Shown here one piece after another: positions 25,199 through 33,233 of a stretch of 64,000 bases of DNA. A program made the translations under genes and the position numbers. The stretch is from CAWAWP01 sp963841205 (GTDB lineage Bacteria > Chloroflexota > Ktedonobacteria > Ktedonobacterales > JADMIN01), in the NCBI GenBank assembly GCA_963841205.1, contig CAWJCH010000019.1, forward strand, positions 62,001 to 126,000, read 5' to 3'. Below the pieces are notes generated by a model. That model searched no databases, was not told the DNA's origin, and worked only from the letters and a program-made list of their open reading frames with translations. The first letter of the stretch is position 1, and every line of letters starts with the position of its first letter.

Positions 25199-25443
25199 GC
25201 GAAGAGTACATCGAACAGGCTACCCGTAGCACTATCCTTGACCGTCTGGCCCGTGCCACGGAACAGGTACAAAGCGAGCAGCAAGCGGACGCTTTCGGCT
25301 ATCACCCGGATTCCGGCGACTACCAGAACGTCTACACCCCAGCCGAGCAAGAGGGCGAGCTAGACACCCTTGGTCCTGCTGGCCTGGGAAGCGAGCAACT
25401 GATTAGGAATGGTGGCAGCTACGGCCACACGGAGAACGAGTGA
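25195..25443 (+). CDS. Small acidic protein (82 aa)
   Basis: 82 residues, starting with GTG in a GTGA overlap with the previous stop and ending in an overlap with the next gene. This is tight operon packing typical of phage-like DNA. Acidic and Gln-rich, with a disordered second half (AFGYHPDSGDYQNVYTPAEQ). No family recognised. Confidence 0.5.
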   Translation: MSEEYIEQATRSTILDRLARATEQVQSEQQADAFGYHPDSGDYQNVYTPAEQEGELDTLGPAGLGSEQLIRNGGSYGHTENE

Positions 25444-25976
25444 TGATTGACGTTACCGACGAAAACAGACTTTTTGTCTGCAACGAGCTTGCCAAGGGAA
25501 CCGAGCCGGACGCGATTGCTGATGCTCTGGTCCACCAATTGGCCTTGGACTACGTCCAGTCCGTTGCCAGGCGTGACGCGTCCAGGAAGGCTACTCAGCA
25601 GGTGGTACGCCGGTTCCATATCTTTGCGGTGCCTGCCAAGAACTCCACCCGGTTGCTACCGAGATATACGCAATTCCGCGTGCAAGAGGCAGACCGGCCA
25701 GCGTTTGCAGCCAAGTACAACGTCACTGACCACGACCTAGTACGGGTCTCACGCGGTGAGATACCGTCTGCTGGCACTAGCCGGCAGGGTATCGTATTCG
25801 GCACACTGGACGTATCCCGCGCGCGGCTCTTGGGCGAGGCTGAAAAGGCGGCACGGCCACACGGCAATACCGCTTCTCTCCCGTTCGCAGGTCTCCACCC
25901 CGTCAAGGAGCATCCAGGACACGAGGAACGCCCGTCCGCTCCCGTCTTCTACCCGGTTCAGGACTTCCATGCTTAG
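25443..25976 (+). CDS. Element hypothetical protein (177 aa)
   Basis: 177 residues, soluble, unrecognised. The ATG at 25443 overlaps the previous stop (TGATG). The N-terminal helix pair (NRLFVCNELAKGTEPDAIAD, LDYVQSVARRDASRKATQQV) is basic, followed by RFHIFAVPAKNSTRLLPRY and a Pro/Gly-rich end. Part of the same run as the small acidic ORFs. No catalytic motif is visible. Confidence 0.5.
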   Translation: MIDVTDENRLFVCNELAKGTEPDAIADALVHQLALDYVQSVARRDASRKATQQVVRRFHIFAVPAKNSTRLLPRYTQFRVQEADRPAFAAKYNVTDHDLVRVSRGEIPSAGTSRQGIVFGTLDVSRARLLGEAEKAARPHGNTASLPFAGLHPVKEHPGHEERPSAPVFYPVQDFHA

Positions 25977-26064
25977 TGAGATAACGGGAGCCGACGTGGA
26001 CTATATCCTGGACCTACTCCCAGACACTGACCCGTCAGACGATATAGTCCGGGCGATTGCCTAG
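25969..26064 (+). CDS. Very small acidic protein (31 aa)
   Basis: An ATG eight bases inside the previous gene's end opens MLSEITGADVDYILDLLPDT and 11 more codons to TAG. Composition and overlap resemble the preceding element genes, so it may be translated by coupling. Too short to classify. Confidence 0.3.
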   Translation: MLSEITGADVDYILDLLPDTDPSDDIVRAIA

Positions 26065-26170
26065 TCCCTCTTGGCTAGGAAGCAGGCCAACCCGCTATGA
26101 AAAACGTGCGATACAGTATCTGACAGTAGTCACCGTAGCAGCGATCATGGCGTGGTTATAAGGTGCGAGC

Positions 26171-26710
26171 ATGAGATTGGTCGTGATGAAGGGGCTGGCA
26201 GGCAGTGGGAAAAGTACCTTGGCTAGAGCCATCAGCAAACAATTGCAGTGGCCACTCATTGATAAAGATGATGTGAGAGATGTCTTACCTGACACGCTCA
26301 GCTCCGCGGGCGCGTTGGCGTATGAGGCGATGTGGCACGTGACACGGCGCCAGCTTCACCAGGGACTGAGTGTTATCGCTGACAGTCCACTGAGCTATCC
26401 TGAGGGTTTTGCGCGAGCCTGTAGTCTTGCTACAGAGACGTCTGCAACTCTTGCCGTGATCGACTGTATGTGCCCAGATGAGCAGGTCTGGCAGCAGCGC
26501 ATCGACCAGCGCAAGTCATTCAATCTCCCAAAGCATCATCAAGTGGATTGGGAACGATTTCAATTCGTGCGAGCACATCAACCGCCGGCGTATCCTATTT
26601 CCTGTCCGCTTCTGCACGTCAATACGCTACGTCCACTGGATGAACTAGTTCTGGAGGCATGTACCTGGTTGCTTGCTTTATCCGAAACTGATTTTGCCGA
26701 CACGCCCTAA
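26171..26710 (+). CDS. P-loop kinase (AAA_33 / zeta-toxin-like)
   Basis: 179 residues. Walker A is MKGLAGSGKSTLARAISKQL, and DKDDVRD follows at the substrate-binding position. A lid with Arg/Lys (QQRIDQRKSFNLPKHH) lies in the second half. This layout is shared by small-molecule kinases, chloramphenicol-phosphotransferase-like proteins and zeta-type kinases; the substrate cannot be told. Its codons are clearly less GC-rich than those of the other element genes, and it lies near attR, so it is likely a separately acquired cargo gene (resistance, defence or toxin-like). The conserved kinase core appears intact. Confidence 0.7.
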   Translation: MRLVVMKGLAGSGKSTLARAISKQLQWPLIDKDDVRDVLPDTLSSAGALAYEAMWHVTRRQLHQGLSVIADSPLSYPEGFARACSLATETSATLAVIDCMCPDEQVWQQRIDQRKSFNLPKHHQVDWERFQFVRAHQPPAYPISCPLLHVNTLRPLDELVLEACTWLLALSETDFADTP

Positions 26711-27220
26711 TATCCCGGCCTATCTCTGCTCCCTTGCTGGAGTGAGGATGGGCCGGTAATTTTATGGGGACGGCAGAATTGCACGTGGGGGAGATTTTGC
26801 GCCCCAACATCCTGCACGCGCACCAACCCCGACCTCAGCGCCGAAGCCTCACCCTTCGCTAGGTCTCATGCCAGGCTACGCCGCGCTTTGCACCGTACTT
26901 GTGTAGCGTCGTGTTGCCCCTGCTCTAGCACCCCGCACCGTACACCACAGCACCCGCACGCCGCACCGCCTGCCTCTACCCCGTTATTGCTCGGCAGACC
27001 CCGCACCATTCCCCCTGCTGGATTCCTGGTCTGCTCTGCTCTGCCTCGTCTAGACCGCGCCACGTTGCCCGCCAGACATGCTGTAGCGTCTTGCATACCC
27101 CCTGCCTCAGATTGCCACTACAGCGCGTTACCCAAACAAAAACGGAGCCTAGCCACATGGGCCAGACTCCGCTTGAATTGCCGCTATGCCACCAGCCACT
27201 CAGCCCAAGAGTACACCGGA
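26711..27220. other. Noncoding C-rich right arm of the element
   Basis: About 510 bases with no supported gene. From about 26880 to 27120 the plus strand is strongly C-rich and G-poor (for example CTGCTCTGCTCTGCCTCG), with repeated GCACCGTAC at 26889 and near 26935. The skew could mark an origin, a termination region or a transcribed RNA. Confidence 0.45.
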
Positions 27221-27250
27221 ATACTGTAACCACTGGGCCTTGCTGATCGA
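27221..27250. other. attR of the integrative element
   Basis: Element DNA (ATACTGTAACCA) meets SDR codons (GGCCTTGCTGATCG) at CTGG, 27233-27236. Together with attL it gives attB GCGATGGGCTGGGCCTTGCT, and an attP in which GTAAC and GTTAC flank CACTGGCC symmetrically. Confidence 0.85.
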
Positions 27251-27884
27251 TGCACGCGGCGCGGATGATCTTGAAGCCGTCCGCGCTGAGCTTGCCCGCC
27301 AGACGCGGGTCGTTGCCATCCCCGGTGACGTGACCGAGGCCACACACCGCCGCGCACTTGCCGATGCCGCACTATTGCTCGGTGGACTCGACGCGATCGT
27401 CAACAGCGCCAGCACCCTCGGGCCAAGCCCGTTGCCGCCTCTGCTCGACTATCCACTGGACGCGTTGGAGCAGGTCTTGCGCGCGAACGTCATCGCACCG
27501 CTGGGGGTGTTGCAGGCGGTGCGCGGCTCGTTACACCCCGGCGCGCGCATCCTCAACATCACCAGCGACGCTGGGGTCGAGGCCTACGAGGGCTGGGGCG
27601 GCTACGGCTCCAGCAAGGCGGCGCTTGAGCAGCTCTCGCATGTCCTCGCGGCGGAGCATCCCGATTGGCGCGTCTACTGGGTCGATCCCGGCGACATGCG
27701 TACCGCAATGCACCAAGCAGCGTTCCCCGGCGAGGACATCAGTGACCGCCCACTGCCGGATGAGAGCGTGCCGGGCCTAATCGACTTGTTGACCGGCGAC
27801 CTGCCGAGCGGACGCTACCAGGCGCGCTCGCTCGGCGGGGACGCTACCCCCCGAAGGGCGTGCGAGAGCTACGGGTCGCGCTGA
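27237..27884 (+). pseudogene. SDR gene, 3' part (215 codons) separated by the element
   Basis: Continues the SDR begun at 19867: ALLIDARGADDLEAV, VVAIPGDVTE, an NSAS motif where SDRs usually have NNAG, and the catalytic YGSSKAALEQ. The frame is intact to the stop at 27884. As it stands it lacks the nucleotide-binding N-terminus. It overlaps the VOC gene start by 25 bases, so the original operon was SDR-VOC-queA. Precise excision of the element would restore the full 249-residue enzyme. Confidence 0.85.
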
Positions 27885-28270
27885 CCGTCGACGACTTCGA
27901 CCGGATCGTGACGCTCTACCGCGACGGTTTCGGGCTCGAGACGGTAAAGGAGTGGCGCTCGCCCGAGGGACGCGGCATCGTGCTGGCCGCCAATCGCGGG
28001 GCGGTGGAAATACTCGATCGCGCCGACGCCGAGTATACCGACGAGGTTGAGGTCGGGCGGCGCGTCGCGGGTCCGGTGCGGCTCGCATTCGAGGTCGCCA
28101 ACGTGCGCGCCGCGTCGGCCTCATTGCAAGCACAAGGGGCTGAGGCGTTGCGCGAGCCGGTGAAGACGACCTGGGGCGACCTTAATCAGCGATTGCGGGC
28201 CCCGGATGGCATGCAGATATCATTGTTTCAACTCAGTGAGCCACCCACAGAGAGCACGGACGACCATTGA
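27860..28270 (+). CDS. VOC-family (glyoxalase-like) protein
   Basis: 136 residues, GTG start, overlapping the end of the SDR gene. The repeated beta-alpha-beta-beta-beta pattern (LRVALTVDDFDRIVTLYRDGFGLET, then VRLAFEVANVRAASASLQAQGAE .. DPDG-like LRAPDGMQISLFQL) is that of the vicinal-oxygen-chelate fold, which includes glyoxalase I, dioxygenases and antibiotic-binding proteins. The ATPase-like motifs of other families are absent. Metal ligands cannot be assigned with confidence. The overlap implies translation coupled to the SDR, so the element may also lower its expression. Confidence 0.75.
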   Translation: MRELRVALTVDDFDRIVTLYRDGFGLETVKEWRSPEGRGIVLAANRGAVEILDRADAEYTDEVEVGRRVAGPVRLAFEVANVRAASASLQAQGAEALREPVKTTWGDLNQRLRAPDGMQISLFQLSEPPTESTDDH

Positions 28271-28278
28271 CGAAAGTG

Positions 28279-29394
28279 ATGAGTTTGGAACGCGGGAAGG
28301 TAAGGGGCACGAGACCGCGTGAGACTGCCTCGCTCGACCCGCTCGACTTCGCACTGCCGCCGGAGCTAGAAGCTGGCGAGCCGCCAGAGGCGCGGGGATT
28401 GGCACGCGACGAGGTCCGCCTGATGGTCTCGCATCGCTCCGATGACCGCGTCGTCCACACGCGTTTCCGCGAGATTGGCGAGCACCTGCGCGCCGGAGAT
28501 CTCCTGGTCATCAACACCAGCGGCACGCTCAACGCCGCTCTCCGCGCCGTACGCCCCGACGGCACGCCGCTGGAGCTGCACCTCTCGACCCACCTGCCCG
28601 CCGACCTTTGGACGGTCGAGCTGCGCCTGCCGACCGAGCGCGGCACGGCCCCGTTCCACGAAGGCATCCCCGGAGAAACGCTGCGCCTGCCTGGCGACGC
28701 GAGCGTCACGCTGCTGACGCCATATGCCCGCGACCGCGCTACGCGCTCCGCCGATCTCCCCACGCGCCTGTGGATCGCCACGTTCGCGCTGCCGTCTCCG
28801 CTCCATGCCTACCTCGACCAGCACGGCTTCCCAATCCGCTATGGCTACGTGAAGGAGGCCTGGCCCGCGAGCTCCTACCAGACGGTCTACGCTACCGAGC
28901 TGGGGAGCGCGGAGATGCCCTCCGCCGGGCGCGCCTTCACGCCGGAGCTGCTGACGTGCCTCGCGGCGCAAGGCGTGCAGATCGCGCCGATGCTGCTGCA
29001 CACAGGTGTCGCCAGCCTCGAAGATCACGAGCCGCCCTACGAGGAGCAGTATCGCGTCCCGGTTGAGACGGCGCGGCTGGTCAACGTGGCCCGTGCTGAG
29101 GGCAGGCGTGTCGTCGCCGTCGGCACGACCGTCGTCCGCGCCTTGGAGACCGTTGCCGATGCCGGCGGCATCGCGCACCCCGGCGAGGGCTGGACATCGC
29201 TCGTCGTCACTTCCGAACGAGGTGTGCGGGTCGTCGATGGGCTGCTGACCGGTCTCCATGAGCCGCGCGCCTCACACCTCGCGATGCTCGAAGCCATCGC
29301 CGGTCGCCGCCACCTATGCGTGGCCTACGCCGAGGCGCTGCGCGAGCGCTACCTCTGGCACGAGTTCGGCGATCTGCACCTCATCCTGCCGTGA
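28279..29394 (+). CDS. queA: S-adenosylmethionine:tRNA ribosyltransferase-isomerase-like (QueA)
   Basis: 371 residues from ATG 28279 (a TTG at 28267 overlapping the VOC stop is an alternative). QueA moves the ribosyl part of SAM onto preQ1 in tRNA. Seen here: LDFALPPELEA at the N-terminus, DLLVINTSGTLNA (usual form 'DllvvNdTrVi'), PIRYGYVKEAWPASSYQTVYA (usual 'IpLPPYI.....e.YQTVYa'), SAEMPSAGRAFTPELL, MLLHTGVAS, and VGTTVVRALE. Several of these differ from the standard enzyme (for example RYGY for PPYI and HTGVAS for HVGlGT). It may therefore be a divergent paralogue with another function. No tgt or queuosine gene is nearby. Confidence 0.75.
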   Translation: MSLERGKVRGTRPRETASLDPLDFALPPELEAGEPPEARGLARDEVRLMVSHRSDDRVVHTRFREIGEHLRAGDLLVINTSGTLNAALRAVRPDGTPLELHLSTHLPADLWTVELRLPTERGTAPFHEGIPGETLRLPGDASVTLLTPYARDRATRSADLPTRLWIATFALPSPLHAYLDQHGFPIRYGYVKEAWPASSYQTVYATELGSAEMPSAGRAFTPELLTCLAAQGVQIAPMLLHTGVASLEDHEPPYEEQYRVPVETARLVNVARAEGRRVVAVGTTVVRALETVADAGGIAHPGEGWTSLVVTSERGVRVVDGLLTGLHEPRASHLAMLEAIAGRRHLCVAYAEALRERYLWHEFGDLHLILP

Positions 29395-29530
29395 CGCGTG
29401 CCGGCAGATATAGCCAAGGGCCAGGCGGCGCATGCATTAGCATATATCCCGGCTGAAGCCCCCTACCTTTAGGCATGGGGATGCAAGGCGGGCCGCCCGC
29501 AGGCGGCGATTGGTCACCATAGGTGACAGC

Positions 29531-29963
29531 ATGTCATCTACTGTAGTATACTGCTTGCATCGGCAACAGGCGAAGCGGCAACAACGTCGTCTACGTCTGC
29601 TGGTATCACGTCGTCTTGTGCCCGAAGTAGCGGCGCAAGGTACGCGTGCCGCTGATAGCCGCTGATAGATGAACGACTTAAAACGATGCTTGCCAAGCAG
29701 ATCGAACGCTGGGGGCAGGAACGCCTCGAGCTTGCGGTCATGCCCGAGCACGTGCATCTGCTCGTTGGCTGTGACCCGCAGTTCGGTATTCACTGCCTGG
29801 TGAAGCTGCTCAAGGGCCATTCCTCGCACGCGCTGCGTGAGGGGTTTCCCGCGCTGAAACGGCGGTTGCCCTCGCTGTGGACCAGCGGCTATTTTGTCGC
29901 ACGACTGGCGGCGTGACACTGGCAACGCTCCAACGCTACGTCCAGAACCAAAAGGGCAACTAG
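29531..29963 (+). pseudogene. tnpA: IS200-type Y1 transposase remnant
   Basis: Reads SGNNVVYVCWYHVVLCPK, TAG (29628-29630), RRKVRVPLIA, then a small insertion repeating CCGCTGATAG, then DERLKTMLAKQIERWG-like sequence with the HUH motif in MPEHVHLLVGCDP. A one-base deletion near 29905 follows, and then TTGGVTLATLQRYVQNQKGN with the catalytic Tyr. Another frameshift lies near 29570. The TAG replaces the Tyr of the conserved CPKYRRK. The order and content identify a HUH single-strand transposase that is now inactive. Confidence 0.8.
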
Positions 29964-29966
29964 GAC

Positions 29967-31109
29967 ATGGCTGAACTGGCCGAGCAGACGGTGCGCAAGA
30001 CCTTCACGTTCAAGGTGAAGCCCACTCCCGAACAGGAGCGGATGCTTGCTCGTACCCTGATGCTCTGCCGCCAGGTCTACCATGCCGCCATCGAGGAACG
30101 CCGTGAGGCGTGGCGGAAGTGCGGCATCTCCGTCAACTCCTCTCGACAGAAGGCTGAGCTCCCGCCGATCAAAGCCGAGATGCCGGAATACAGCGAGGTC
30201 CACCGCCAGGTCTTGCAGGACGTAGTGCAGCGCGTCGATCGCGCCTTCCAAGCCGTCTTTCGCCGGGTGCAGGCGGGCGAGACACCAGGCTACCCGCGCT
30301 TGCACGGACGGAACCGCTACCACTCGCTCACCTAGCCACAATTTGGCAACGGGGCCACGCTGGATAACGGCTTCCTGCTCCTCTCCAAGATCGGGCGCAT
30401 CACCGTCCGCTGGTCCCGGCCCATTGAGGGCACGCCCAAGACGGTCGCGGTCAGTCGGGAGGCGGACGGCTGGTAGGTCTGCTGCTCGTGTGCCGACGTG
30501 TCAGCGCAGCCACTCGCGCCGACTGGGCAGAAGACCGGCCTAGACCTTGGCTTGGAAGCCTTCGCCACTCGCGCCGACGGGACACGCATCTTCCATCCCG
30601 GCTGGTAACGCCAAGCGGAGCGCCGCCTCAAGACGGCCCAGCGCCGCGCGAGTCGCCGGAAGAAGGGCAGCAATCGCAGGCGCAAGGCGGTCACGCTGCT
30701 CGCCAAGGCGCATCAGCACGTGCGCCGGCCACGCCAGGACTTCCAGCACACGGTTGCCCGCCAGCTCGTCCAAACCAACGACACGATCTCGCACGAAGAC
30801 GTGCAGACGGCCAACCTGCTCAAGAACCACCATCTCGCCAAGAGCCTCAGCGACGCGGGTTGGGGCCAGTTCTTGCGCATCCTCGCAGCCAAAGCAGCAT
30901 CTGCTGGGCGACGAGTCGTAGCGGTGCCGCCTGCCTCCACGAGCCAGAAATGCTCTGGCTGCGGCGTTCACGTCGCGAAGGGCTTGTCCGTCCGTTGGCA
31001 CTCCTGCCCGGAGTGCGGCACGAGCCTGCATCGGGACCGCAACGCCGCGAACAACATCGAACGGCTCGGGCAGCGCCTGCGGGGAGGCGTGGCGTCGGCC
31101 GCGTCGTAG
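29967..31109 (+). pseudogene. tnpB: TnpB (RNA-guided nuclease family) with three in-frame stops
   Basis: One uninterrupted frame of 380 codons apart from TAG 30333, TAG 30474 and TAA 30606; there is no frameshift. Domains: N-terminal helix-turn-helix (KTFTFKVKPTPEQERMLART), RuvC-I Asp in TGLDLGLEAFAT, RuvC-II Glu in DTISHEDVQTAN, zinc finger CSGCG .. CPECG, and RuvC-III Asp in SLHRDRNAANNI. All catalytic residues are intact. Each stop falls where relatives have Tyr (SLT-Y-PQFGNG, DGW-Y-V, HPGW-Y-R). The 3' end overlaps the predicted guide-RNA region. Confidence 0.85.
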
Positions 31110-31270
31110 AACCGAGCATCCCCCGGCTTCAGCCGTGGGGAGTGTCAATAAATCCATTCTCCGTAGGTCAGTCGGGCCATTGCGTCCCATCTGTGTCGAG
31201 TGACCTGCGCGAGCCGCTGTCGCGGAGGCGATTGATTGCGACGACGAACACTGCAGTGGCGTCCGCCCGA

Positions 31271-32437
31271 TCACCCGGCACACGGCCTGGGTTTGGGATA
31301 GCCTGTGTGCGTCTGTACCGCTCGCCCATCAAGGTCGGAGATGCGCAGGAATCCGTACCCTCGCAGGTCCTTGTTCTGGAAGTCAGCGCCGCACACGTAC
31401 CTGAGAAAGAGCCCTACCACATCGGTCGGGGTGGAGGACGGTGCATGCTTCACGTAGGCGTGCTCGTAGTTCCAGTACGGGTAGTTGCCGGCGTTCACGT
31501 TGGCCACGGTTGCCCCGTAGCCGTTGAGGCAGATCGGAAACGCCCGACCGGACGTGTCGCCGGTGAAGACCGTCGACGCGGCATAGCCTATCGCACCATG
31601 CTTCTTCGAGAGCAGGTCGAGCATGACATTCGTCGTGCCGGCGATCTCGATATTAGTGTCTTTCGGGGTACTGAACAAGGCATACTTCTGGAAGGTGACC
31701 TGCGTCCCGGAGCCCACCTCACGACCGACTGGCGTGATGGCCTCGTCGGGGCCCCCCAGGCTGCGCCAGTTGGTGAGCCTGCCGCTGTAGATATCAATCA
31801 ACTGATCCGTCGTGATGTTCGCCACGGCGCCTTTGAGGTCAGGGCTGACCATGAGAGTGAAGACCACGACGCCGACCGGATAGTCCACGAGACTGGCGCT
31901 CGCGACGGTCTGATCTGGAATATCCTGCTCGAAGACGTCGCTGAGCCCGATGTCCGTCTGGCCCTGTTCGAGCGCCATTAGGCCATCCTGCGAGGAGGTG
32001 CCTGAGACCTGGGTGGTCGTCTGATACGCCTGGTCGAAGGTAGCAGCCGCGGTGGTGAACAGATTGGAGAGTGCGGTCGATCCGCGAATGGACAGGGAGC
32101 GACCTCGAACATTCGCGCTGATGGGCGGTGGCACAGCATGGCCCGCATCCGAGACCGAAGGGAGATCCCTCACTTTCACATGACAGGATTGCAAGCTCGA
32201 GCGCGGGAACGGCACGCCGGGGAGAAGCGTGAACACAGAGGTTTGGGGCGCGGCGAAGTATTGGACCGCAAGGATGCCCACCAAGATGATGATGGTGCCG
32301 ACCGATATGACCCGACGCGTACGCTTAAACGAGGGTGCCTTGCGGTCGGACGCCAGAAGGAAGCTGAACGCTGCACCGATCAGGGCCACGAGGCTGAGGA
32401 TCGCGCCGAACGTGATGAGCGTGGTGGTGAAGTCCAT
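31271..32437 (-). CDS. PstS-like phosphate-binding protein, membrane-anchored
   Basis: 388 residues. Two N-terminal membrane helices (FGAILSLVALIGAAFSFLL and VISVGTIIILVGILAVQYFA) are followed by an extracytoplasmic PBP-like domain: LSIRGSTALSNLF, GTSSQDGLMALEQGQTDIGLSD, TTDQLIDIYSGRLTNWRSLGG and GREVGSGTQVTFQKY. The ligand loops G-S-T and GSGTQ are as in PstS. An ordinary PstS is a lipoprotein with one anchor, and no pst transporter genes follow, so this may be a sensor or accessory binding protein. GGAGGGCC precedes the ATG. Confidence 0.75.
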   Translation of the reverse strand: MDFTTTLITFGAILSLVALIGAAFSFLLASDRKAPSFKRTRRVISVGTIIILVGILAVQYFAAPQTSVFTLLPGVPFPRSSLQSCHVKVRDLPSVSDAGHAVPPPISANVRGRSLSIRGSTALSNLFTTAAATFDQAYQTTTQVSGTSSQDGLMALEQGQTDIGLSDVFEQDIPDQTVASASLVDYPVGVVVFTLMVSPDLKGAVANITTDQLIDIYSGRLTNWRSLGGPDEAITPVGREVGSGTQVTFQKYALFSTPKDTNIEIAGTTNVMLDLLSKKHGAIGYAASTVFTGDTSGRAFPICLNGYGATVANVNAGNYPYWNYEHAYVKHAPSSTPTDVVGLFLRYVCGADFQNKDLRGYGFLRISDLDGRAVQTHTGYPKPRPCAG

Positions 32438-32828
32438 CGCTGCCGGCCCTCCAAATCGTGCAATGACAAACCTGCCTAGGGGTATTCCACTCGCCCTCCA
32501 TGGTATGTGACCAGTGTAGAAAGTGCTAGGTCGTTGCTCACGTTTCGTGGCAACATGCGAGTGGTTTTACCTGCATTTAACCGAGGAGCAATCGACGGTG
32601 GTCCCCACGAGGCGTCGATTGCGCCCCATGAACGCGTGAGGGTTCGGAATCGGAGGAGCTCGACTGCCACCCTGGGGGGACGCCCATACGCCGCCCCAGG
32701 CATAGCCCTTACCGCCGATCCCGAGTCACCCAACATGGCTGTACCCGCGAACAAATGCGACCAATCGACCACGATGCTGGTATTATCGTGGCAAGGCGAC
32801 AGGGACACGCGGAAGGCAAGGGAGCAGG
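32438..32828. other. Intergenic region, nothing recognised
   Basis: About 390 bases between two divergent genes. It should contain promoters for both, but I see no strong consensus, repeats or small ORF with a ribosome-binding site. Confidence 0.45.
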
Positions 32829-33041
32829 ATGCGTTGCGAGGAGTGCGGAGCGCAAAACGCGCAGCAAGTGCGCCTGGCGGTACACGGCGCGCGGGGCGAG
32901 ACGTGGGTCTCGGCGCAGCATCTCTGTCTGGCGTGCCGCTACGATGCAGGGAACGCCCTGGCGGATCGCGACGAGGACGGCGAGCTGCCGACGCTGAAGG
33001 TGCGCATACCAAATGTGACTCGGGATCGGCGGCAGCCATAA
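32829..33041 (+). CDS. Small zinc-ribbon protein (70 aa)
   Basis: 70 residues with CEECG near the N-terminus and CLACR about 30 residues later, a two-CxxC zinc-ribbon. The rest is charged. The ATG has GGGAGCAGG directly upstream. Function unknown; such small ribbons often bind nucleic acid or partner proteins. It is a free-standing gene, since the GH18-like gene runs the other way. Confidence 0.6.
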   Translation: MRCEECGAQNAQQVRLAVHGARGETWVSAQHLCLACRYDAGNALADRDEDGELPTLKVRIPNVTRDRRQP

Positions 33042-33233
33042 CTATCCGCAGCAGCTAGCGGTCTCGTCGCGCCGCGCACTGCCGGCGGCTCTTGCCGCTC
33101 GTGTGACTTCGCGGCATCCGCGCCAGGAGCCGTCACGCAGGCGACAACTTCGGCCAGGGACGCTTTCGCCACCTAACTCTCGCGCGGGCAACGCCAGTTG
33201 GCACGCGTGTGTCTATGTCCACTGGGAGCTGAG

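Larger units (their letters stand above)
19967..27234. mobile_element. Serine-integrase integrative element, 7.27 kb, in an SDR gene
   Basis: Bounded by attL (CTGG, 19965-19968) and attR (CTGG, 27233-27236). Contents in order: integrase (minus), iteron-like repeats, an 82-residue protein, a small winged or helix-turn-helix protein, a beta-rich protein, a DUF5659-like protein, a primase-polymerase, four small ORFs, a P-loop kinase and a C-rich noncoding stretch. There are no recognisable terminase, portal, capsid or conjugation genes, so it is not a complete phage or ICE. It resembles a phage satellite or a plasmid-like island that needs a helper or replicates after excision. Codon use is less GC-biased than in the flanks, in line with transfer. 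Confidence 0.85.
29445..31148 (+). mobile_element. IS200/IS605-family IS with decayed tnpA and tnpB
   Basis: A left-end hairpin (CCCCCTACCTTTAGGCATGGGG, near 29458) is followed by a tnpA remnant, a tnpB remnant four bases later, and a right-end hairpin (CCCCCGGCTTCAGCCGTGGGG, near 31120) ending GTGTCAA. The layout is that of IS605-type elements with same-strand genes. Both genes carry stops, so it cannot move by itself. The left boundary is approximate; 31149-31270 holds no gene. Confidence 0.75.

Noticed and set aside
26880..27180. CRISPR array or tRNA as explanation of the C-rich element arm
   Set aside because: No regularly spaced identical repeats and no cloverleaf with TTCGA and CCA-type ends could be found.
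29628..30608. Genome-wide recoding of TAG as tyrosine
   Set aside because: alaS, glmS, deoC, the sugar dehydrogenase and the intact tnpB all end at TAG in the expected place, so TAG is a normal stop here; only local suppression or chance remains.
30488..31981. 497-codon plus-strand frame spanning the end of tnpB and the antisense of the PstS-like gene
   Set aside because: It is out of frame with tnpB and runs through the IS right end; no coherent domain.
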